NCBI RefSeq assembly: GCF_030382115.1
Contig: NZ_JAUDRJ010000003.1
Location: 4,811,712-4,822,565 of the forward strand
Source of the DNA: Nostoc sp. GT001
GTDB taxonomy: Bacteria; Cyanobacteriota; Cyanobacteriia; Cyanobacteriales; Nostocaceae
Length of the DNA stretch: 10,854 nt
Direction: 5' to 3'
Shown: positions 6,674 through 10,854 of the stretch, one piece after another
Layout: the number at the start of each line of letters is the position of its first letter
Numbering within the stretch: position 1 is the stretch's first letter
Made by a program: the position numbers and the translations under genes
Notes under the pieces: model-generated
What the model saw: only the letters and a program-made list of their open reading frames with translations
The model's database searches: none
What the model was told of the DNA's origin: nothing

Positions 6674-6695
6674 TTACTTATTTATTCTTAAGTAA
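6674..6695. promoter_or_regulatory. Inverted repeat TTACTTA / TAAGTAA in the HCP leader
   Basis: Perfect 7-bp arms (6674-6680 and 6689-6695) with an 8-base loop lie 19-40 bases before the HCP start codon, in the likely 5' leader or promoter. It could be an operator half-site pair or a leader hairpin. Confidence 0.3.
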
Positions 6696-6701
6696 TGTTA
6701 T

Positions 6702-6715
6702 CAAATGTACATTTG
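6702..6715. promoter_or_regulatory. 14-bp perfect palindrome upstream of HCP
   Basis: CAAATGTACATTTG is self-complementary and stands 47-60 bases before the HCP start codon, where a promoter or operator is expected. The GTA...TAC-containing centre resembles sites of dimeric regulators, including NtcA-like half-sites, but the spacing does not fit NtcA's GTA-N8-TAC. Confidence 0.4.
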
Positions 6716-6887
6716 GAATTTTACCCTACTGAAGACAGATGTATGAAAATCATAAAGAAGATCGTTCAAAGCCAAAATAATGCTTGGCAAGTGCCAAATG
6801 AAAGAGTTAGCAATTAGAAGTCTGTTGCCAAATTGAATGATTGTTAAAAGGTATTTCCCTGGATGGATGTTAGCTTGATTGTAATAG

Positions 6888-6922
6888 TGGTTGACATCCT
6901 CACCGACCTAAAGGCGCTCTTA
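6888..6922. mobile_element. Possible IS200/IS605-type end remnant
   Basis: GGTTGACATCCTCACCGACC followed by TAAAGGCGCTCTTAAG resembles the hairpin-bearing ends of cyanobacterial IS200/IS605 (OrfB-type) elements, which typically read TTGACxTCCTC-x-CCG...CCT-AAAGG-CGG. The second hairpin arm is degenerate and there is no transposase in the window, so this would be a scar or a solo end. Recognition is from memory of the motif. Confidence 0.35.
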
Positions 6923-6927
6923 AGAAG

Positions 6928-6962
6928 GAGTAATGAGTAATAAGTAATAAGTAATGAGTAAA
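6928..6962. repeat. Heptamer tandem repeat (RAGTAAT)5
   Basis: Five seven-base units run in register: GAGTAAT, GAGTAAT, AAGTAAT, AAGTAAT, GAGTAAA. Heptamer arrays of this sort are the short tandemly repeated repetitive (STRR) sequences of heterocystous cyanobacteria. The last units (6949-6959) are also perfectly complementary over 11 bp to ACTCATTACTT at 6979-6989, so the array can close into a hairpin with a 19-base loop. Confidence 0.75.
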
Positions 6963-6999
6963 TACCCATTTTTCATCCACTCATTACTTTAAAGCATTG

Positions 7000-7038
7000 C
7001 GTGCAGCACGGGGCTTCTCTACGAGACGCTTCGCGAAC
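7000..7038. repeat. Interspersed palindrome-rich repeat
   Basis: CGTGC-A-GCACG (7000-7010) is a perfect palindrome and is followed by GGCTTCTCTACGAGACGCTT and CGCGAACAG with a small TCTC-TAC-GAGA palindrome inside. It looks like a common Nostocales interspersed repeat; no coding content. Confidence 0.45.
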
Positions 7039-7108
7039 AGACCCAAATATGTGGTAAAGAAGCACTACTTGTTAATATTTGAAATGGCTAAATTTAGGCA
7101 TCGTTTAT

Positions 7109-7137
7109 CTCGTTCCCAGTCTCCGACTGGGAACGAG
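7109..7137. repeat. GTTCCCAG-type palindromic hairpin, copy 2
   Basis: CTCGTTCCCAGTC (7109-7121) and GACTGGGAACGAG (7125-7137) form a perfect 13-bp stem around TCC. It shares the GTTCCCAG...CTGGGAAC core with the copy at 1167-1190, while the bases next to the loop differ in a compensated way, which implies that the stem is what has been kept. Confidence 0.75.
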
Positions 7138-7199
7138 GAAAACGAGAAAATGCTTATCAAGCTAGGTTTTTAGGACTTGTGTGTACACCGTAGGCTTGC

Positions 7200-7240
7200 G
7201 GGGAGGGGAGAATTTGACGTAAGTCAAAGACGGGGTGGGG
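7200..7240. repeat. G-tract pair flanking a small hairpin
   Basis: GGGGAGGGG (7200-7208) and GGGGTGGGG (7232-7240) flank a segment containing TTTGAC-GTAA-GTCAAA (7213-7228), a perfect 6-bp stem. Four G4 tracts with a hairpin in the central loop could form a quadruplex. No gene starts or ends here. Confidence 0.5.
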
Positions 7241-7402
7241 TTCCTTTTTGGATTTATGCAAGAAGTCTACTGTTAACTAACGACTTCAGACGCGAGTGAG
7301 AATCAAACAATTTCATTATTCAAGCCCCTGCATTCATGCATGGGTTAATTCAAAATCGTAAATCCAAAATCGAGTGACGAATCGTTAATCTCTATTTTTG
7401 TA

Positions 7403-7436
7403 GGTTGCGTTGGCGTAGCCCGCCGCAGGTATCGCT
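7403..7436. repeat. Interspersed repeat with GCGTTGGCGTAGCC core
   Basis: This GC-rich island in AT-rich surroundings reads GGTTGCGTTGGCGTAGCC followed by CGCCGCAGGTATCGCT. It matches, from memory, a widespread intergenic repeat in Nostoc and relatives. No coding role is seen. Confidence 0.4.
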
Positions 7437-7464
7437 CTTCAGAATTCAGTTTTTAATTATCTTC

Positions 7465-7500
7465 TTGACTGTCTTAACTGTCTTAACTGTCTTAACTGTC
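7465..7500. repeat. Nonamer tandem repeat, four units of TTAACTGTC
   Basis: TTGACTGTC is followed by three identical TTAACTGTC units without gaps (7465-7473, 7474-7482, 7483-7491, 7492-7500). It lies about 140 bp before the start codon of the 7638 gene, in the range of its promoter region, and could affect spacing or be neutral. Confidence 0.85.
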
Positions 7501-7637
7501 ATTGCATTTTTTTGAAGATAGCGAGAAAATACAAACGTGACATTCAGAAGCACAGAAAGAACCCATCTTTCCAAAGATTTATTTGTCAAGAATGCAATTA
7601 TCTCAATCACTTTTATTATTTTGGAGGAGAAAAAATC

Positions 7638-8015
7638 ATGAATTCATTCAACGAAACACAAAATTATATACTAACACAAGGCCAAGGTATTTATCTGTCT
7701 GGCAATCCCATTAAAACAGAAAATTTTTATATTAAAAAGACCCTACGCAATGGTGGAAGAATTCGTTTCAAAATTCGTTATTCTGCTGAACTACAGGGTT
7801 TCTGTCTGCTAGAAATTTTTCTAATGAGAACACAAAATGGAACACTAACTGCTGGCATGACTATCCCTAATAGTGGTTCGACAGCTAGTTTTCAAGAACA
7901 AGAGCAAGAATTTGGTATTTGGGAGCCAGAAGATTATTACTTCTTTTTCAAAATGTCTTCCAATAATGGAAAATTTTATATCGAGGATTATCAGCTTTAT
8001 TGGTCAAACAATTAA
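7638..8015 (+). CDS. Unrecognised 125-residue beta-rich protein
   Basis: The ATG at 7638 is preceded by GGAGGAG seven bases upstream, the best ribosome site in the window, so translation from here is well supported even though the frame extends further upstream. The protein has no signal peptide or membrane helix. Short alternating hydrophobic segments such as RIRFKIRYSA (41-50), FCLLEIFLMR (55-64), DYYFFFKM (99-106) and KFYIEDYQLYW (112-122) suggest a compact beta sandwich; Tyr, Phe and Gln/Asn are plentiful. There is one cysteine (56). I do not recognise the family. A carbohydrate- or ligand-binding role would fit the fold impression but is not shown. It stands alone between a repeat-rich region and a broken ATPase gene on the other strand, and its base composition is AT-rich, so acquisition by transfer is possible. 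Confidence 0.7.
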   Translation: MNSFNETQNYILTQGQGIYLSGNPIKTENFYIKKTLRNGGRIRFKIRYSAELQGFCLLEIFLMRTQNGTLTAGMTIPNSGSTASFQEQEQEFGIWEPEDYYFFFKMSSNNGKFYIEDYQLYWSNN

Positions 8016-8098
8016 TTATTTTTCGTTGAAAACCTTGTTTCTAATCCTAGAGGATCGTTACGGTGAGCGTCAGAAAAAGAGTCTGTGATAGTTTTTTA

Positions 8099-9548
8099 TC
8101 AAGCACGTTTTTGCAATGATTTATATTCAAATTCAGCAACACCTAGTTGTTTTTTAAAGTAAGCACGGTAGAGTTCACAACGCGGTAGGATGCGATCGCT
8201 TTCATAAGCGATCAAACCCAAGCTTTCGAGCTTATGAGCGTCAATGGGATTGAGAGAAATGCTTTGTTTTGCGGCTACAACTTGAACATACGCCTTTACT
8301 AAACTAGGATTTTCTTGTAAGATTGCCCAGTGTCGCCATAAATGATAGCGATAGATGCCGCCGTTAGCGATCGCATCTTGTATCAGTTCTTCTAAGGTCA
8401 TTCCTTGACAGCATAGATAATATAGAGCAATCCGAATCAGTGCTGGATGTCCCCCCACGAGAGACATTAGTTGGTTAACTTCATTATTAGAAGTCCAATC
8501 TAAACCATGTCGTTGGGCTAAGTATTTTACTTGGTGGTCAGTAAATTCTGGCAGAGGGATCGGTAGTCCAATATTAAATGGAGAACGGTTGATATCCAGC
8601 GAGACATATACTTCTGTGGAGTAAACTACCACTAACCTTAGTTTTTGCAAGTTGGCATCTTGTCGTGCTTCTTCATACCAAGAGCGCAACAAACCAAAGA
8701 ACTCTGGAGCAATTTCTGGATATTCAAAAAAGCGGTCAACCTCATTTAACACTAAAACTACTGGACTTTTGCATTGCTTGAGCAAATAAGATTGCAAATA
8801 TAAACTGCAACTCAACTTACACCCTATTTCCTCATCCCAGTTTTCATCTAGCTTAGGGTCAATATCTAATTCTGTTGCAATTTGCTTAGCAAAGAGAACG
8901 CAAAAGTTTATTTAAGTCTGTCAGACAGCTTGAATCGATTTGGTTGCAATTCACGTTCACCGAGCGATAACTTTGCATCTTGGCAAAGGCTAACAGCCGC
9001 AGCACAAGAGAACTTTTTCCCATTTCTCTTGGTGCTCGAATCCGAATCACACAGCCTGGTTGAATTACTTCTCGATAAACAAGTTCCTCGATGGGAGGAC
9101 GATCGACATAAAAGGGGGAATCTACAGGTACGGGGCCATCTGGGTATGACCAAAGATTTTCGAGTTGGTCATGGTGTTGAGTCGCAAGATAATCTAAGGG
9201 TAAAGACGGAAATAATTTTCTTTCTCCTGTGTCTAAACTCACTGAGAGGGGTTGAAAGCCTTCAGTATGATTCGGTTCACTCAGGATTCCATAGTCTTCG
9301 CTGCATAATTCTAGGTTAAAGGCGCTAAAGCACAATTTCAAGGTTTTTTGATCCACGCCTGTATTCAACGACCATAATCGGTTCAGAGTTTTGGTAGATA
9401 CCTTCATGCGATCGCCTAAATCTTCTAGAGTGAAGCGATGTCCATTGTTCTCTACCTTTTCTATAGCCAGAATCGCCCCTTGTAAACGCTTCAGCCCAGC
9501 GATCGTTAGAACAAGTCCCCGCCTTCGCGTGCTCTTAGATTGCTTCAT
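8099..9548 (-). pseudogene. HTH + AAA-like (AAA_35) ATPase gene, frameshifted
   Basis: Two minus-strand frames encode consecutive halves of one protein. The 5' part (from ATG at 9548 to a stop at 8886) has 220 residues: an N-terminal helical/HTH domain (about 15-90, with VSTKTLNRLWSLNTGVD) and the start of an AAA-like P-loop domain with IRAPREMGKSSLVLRLL (Lys178). The 3' part (about 8896-8099, another frame) continues at once with AKQIATELDIDPKLDENWDEEIGCKLSC, then the Walker B region VVLVLNEVDRFFEY, the sensor-like LRLVVVYSTEVY, the GGHPALIRIAL segment and a winged-helix end. The joined product would be about 484 residues. The break is a one-base gain or a five-base loss near 8890-8896. Asn replaces the usual Walker B Asp (AAT at 8746-8744), as expected for a decaying gene. 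Family members are cyanobacterial signalling NTPases of unknown function. A sequencing error cannot be excluded. Confidence 0.8.
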
Positions 9549-10019
9549 ATCACTAATTATTAATCTACTTTCTTGATTTACTGTCTTAGCTATTTCTTCA
9601 TTGTTTCACGTTTTAAAACAGTTATTCAACAGTTACTTACCCGTTCTTAAAATCCTAAAAAATTTGTAAAAAAATATACATATAGTGTTTGGGATAGTTA
9701 GATAAATGGGTATAAACAAACATAACTATATTGATTGTCATTTTTTCTCCCCTCTAGAAAGATGTTGGCGCTTCTGCATCAAGTATCTTTGACTACTTGT
9801 AAATAACAAATGACAAGCCTTAATAGTTGACTTTATTTCTACCAATTTACTCAGTATTACTGAAAAATCTTTTTTATCTGGTATTAATATGAATTTTGTA
9901 GTGCAGACCCATACAACAAGGAGTAAGCAATGTATACGAAGGGCTGTGATGCTGGCGTCTGTCGTAGGATGCGGGTAGGGCTGTAGGGAAAATACCGCAC
10001 TGGCTTCACTTAATTTCTT

Positions 10020-10045
10020 CCCAAAGTTTGGTCTTTGGGCTTTTT
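10020..10045 (+). terminator. Terminator-like hairpin CCCAAAG / CTTTGGG + T-run
   Basis: CCCAAAG (10020-10026), loop TTTGGT and CTTTGGG (10033-10039) form a perfect 7-bp stem, followed by CTTTTT. It has the form of an intrinsic terminator for + strand transcription, but no + strand gene ends upstream, so it may terminate an unseen small RNA or belong to a repeat. Confidence 0.45.
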
Positions 10046-10091
10046 CGATTTTAATAGCGATCAAACAGACATAAAATTATAGCACGCAGTA

Positions 10092-10121
10092 AGGGGTGGT
10101 ACAGCTAGGTGTACCACCCCT
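10092..10121. repeat. 12-bp perfect hairpin AGGGGTGGTACA / TGTACCACCCCT
   Basis: The arms 10092-10103 and 10110-10121 are exact complements around the six-base loop GCTAGG, a stable GC-rich stem in AT-rich DNA. There is no T-run on either side, so it is more like a dispersed palindromic element than a terminator. Confidence 0.7.
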
Positions 10122-10132
10122 ACTAAAAACCT

Positions 10133-10219
10133 ATGTTTAATGCAATTGATAAAACGCTACAATCTATTATCAGCAAGGATGAGGGTGTTACCCAAATATT
10201 AGAAGAGTTCGTTGGTTAG
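10133..10219 (+). other. Small 28-codon open frame, uncertain
   Basis: ATG to TAG encodes MFNAIDKTLQSIISKDEG then VTQILEEFVG. The predicted peptide is a soluble amphipathic helix with coding-like composition, but there is no ribosome site before the ATG and no family I recognise. It may be a small protein or the surviving fragment of a longer gene. Confidence 0.2.
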
Positions 10220-10308
10220 ACACCAGCCTTCCTAATATTACTCATTTATTGGCGAAAAGTTATTAGTACTTACTGCCAGGTAAAGATTGCAACGCATTTA
10301 GCATCGAA

Positions 10309-10692
10309 CTAGTTAAGGATCTTTTCGCCAGTACGGGCTGCACTGTCTCCTACATCACTAGCAGTTTTCTGAGCACCTTCTACGTATCCAGATCCAAATT
10401 GTTTAAAGGCTTCTGCTGACTCTTCTCCAATCTTTTGAAGTCGTTTACCGGGAGAACCTTCCGTTTCACGAGCTTCTTTATTCCACTCCCCGATTGTTCT
10501 CGGTCTTTGAGAATCATCTTGCTGTATCTGTTCGCGAACTCTTTCCTTTAAGCCTGTACTACTTTGCCCAGGAGCAAAATTCGTCGTCAGCACTAAAAAA
10601 CCAACTATGACAATAGCCAAAAAACTTTTTATTTGAAGTCCTTTAAGCAGAGAACTGATGTGACTAATAGTCGTAGAAATCAAATTTATCAT
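10309..10692 (-). CDS. Small membrane-anchored protein, low-temperature-induced/LEA-like tail
   Basis: The 127-residue protein has an N-terminal amphipathic start, a hydrophobic segment at about 23-37 (SFLAIVIVGFLVLTT) followed by NFAPGQS, and then a charged, Gly/Ala/Glu/Lys-rich soluble part. The segment could be a membrane anchor or an uncleaved signal; there is no lipobox cysteine. The 67-127 part, TIGEWNKEARETEGSPGKRL, QKIGEESAEAFKQFG and GSGYVEGAQKTASDVGDSAA, resembles cyanobacterial low-temperature-induced or LEA-like proteins whose Ala/Lys/Glu helices fold on drying or cold. Similar short proteins with this N-terminus are common in Nostoc-type genomes, from memory. The start ATG at 10692 has no clear Shine-Dalgarno. 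The exact function is unknown; an extracytoplasmic stress-protective role is inference. Confidence 0.7.
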   Translation of the reverse strand: MINLISTTISHISSLLKGLQIKSFLAIVIVGFLVLTTNFAPGQSSTGLKERVREQIQQDDSQRPRTIGEWNKEARETEGSPGKRLQKIGEESAEAFKQFGSGYVEGAQKTASDVGDSAARTGEKILN

Positions 10693-10854
10693 GCCAATTA
10701 ACTTGTTTTTTGGAGTACCAATAAAGACTAACTATAAAAAAATAATTATCCTTCTAACAAAAGGCATATCTCAGTTATGAAAAATCTGGGATGAGACTAT
10801 ACCAATCATCCGCAAGCAAATCAACTAAATCAAACCATTTATAGAAGTGAAAAA
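10693..10854. other. Upstream region of the last gene, no further gene seen
   Basis: This AT-rich 162-bp end should contain the promoter of the minus-strand gene at 10692. I see no consensus promoter pair, RNA gene or open frame reaching the window edge. Confidence 0.4.

Larger units (their letters stand above)
6716..7637. other. Gene-free region filled with dispersed repeats
   Basis: No plausible coding frame occurs between the HCP promoter and the next gene. The region instead holds an IS-end-like piece, a heptamer array, several palindromes, G-tracts and a nonamer array, described separately. Pieces such as GGCTTCTCTACGAGACGCTT (7012-7031) and GGTTGCGTTGGCGTAGCC (7403-7420) look like interspersed repeats I remember from Nostoc-type genomes. 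Confidence 0.55.
9549..10308. other. Intergenic stretch without a convincing gene
   Basis: About 760 bp between the broken ATPase gene and the small membrane protein gene. A 108-codon minus-strand frame (10064-9738) exists, but it reads straight through a terminator-like hairpin and has no domain-like pattern. Otherwise the stretch holds the two hairpins listed separately, a 28-codon frame at 10133, and loose inverted repeats (ATAGTTA 9694-9700 with TAACTAT 9723-9729). Confidence 0.5.

Noticed and set aside
6702..6715. NtcA binding site upstream of the carotenoid protein
   Set aside because: The palindrome has GTAC at its centre, not GTA and TAC separated by eight bases.
7465..7500. Possible CRISPR-like array
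   Set aside because: The units are nine bases and directly abutting, with no spacers; it is a simple tandem repeat.
7512..7637. Upstream extension of the unknown gene to an earlier in-frame start
   Set aside because: GGAGGAG lies just before the ATG at 7638, while no ribosome site supports the earlier start, and the extra residues are Lys/His-rich without pattern.
8882..9319. 145-codon plus-strand frame
   Set aside because: It is antisense to the conserved HTH-AAA coding sequence, whose motifs are clear on the minus strand.
9738..10064. 108-codon minus-strand frame beginning MIAIKIEKAQRPNFGKK
   Set aside because: It runs through the terminator-like hairpin at 10020-10045, has no recognisable domain or ribosome site, and its N-terminal part looks like the translation of an intergenic repeat.

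Overview
The window looks like chromosomal DNA of a filamentous (Nostocales-type) cyanobacterium. Three things point there. The HIP1 octamer GCGATCGC occurs nine times by eye (2274, 2286, 4162, 4351, 5442, 5881, 8192, 8367, 9408), where under one would be expected by chance. There is a stand-alone helical carotenoid protein, a family known only from cyanobacteria. The long AT-rich intergenic stretches carry small dispersed palindromes and heptamer tandem repeats of the kind common in these genomes.

Layout. 1-240: 3' half of tsaE (t6A tRNA modification). 241-1352: gene-poor, with a perfect 20-bp inverted repeat, a 10-bp palindromic hairpin, and three stacked CGATATATC-type decamers in front of the next gene. 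1353-1991: PadR-family repressor with a His-rich N-terminus like that of the metal-responsive YqjI. 2028-2156 (-): a roughly 43-codon remnant of an aldo/keto reductase. 2204-2935 (-) and 3144-4058 (+): a divergent pair, an SDR oxidoreductase and an AraC-type regulator, whose shared intergenic region holds a 21-bp palindrome overlapping a TTGACA hexamer. 4149-4835 (-): HAD phosphatase of the beta-phosphoglucomutase type, separated from the AraC gene by a G-rich repeat. 5072-5851 (+): glucosamine-6-phosphate deaminase family protein. 6164-6655 (-): helical carotenoid protein. 6680-7640: a gene-free repeat graveyard (IS-end-like piece, heptamer and nonamer tandem repeats, hairpins, G-tracts). 7638-8015 (+): unrecognised 125-residue protein. 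8099-9548 (-): an HTH + AAA-like ATPase gene broken by one frameshift. 9549-10308: no convincing gene, but a terminator-like hairpin and a strong 12-bp stem. 10309-10692 (-): small protein with one membrane segment and a low-temperature-induced/LEA-like tail.

How the genes relate. Most are independent single-gene units; I see no operon. The SDR/AraC pair is a classic regulator-target arrangement, and the aldo/keto reductase remnant just downstream of the SDR suggests a second member of that redox set has been lost. The PadR gene is probably autoregulated through the decamer array. No complete defence, secretion or biosynthetic system is visible. The most informative items are the PadR operator plus metal-binding tail, the orphan carotenoid protein with its palindromic promoter region, and the two decaying genes.
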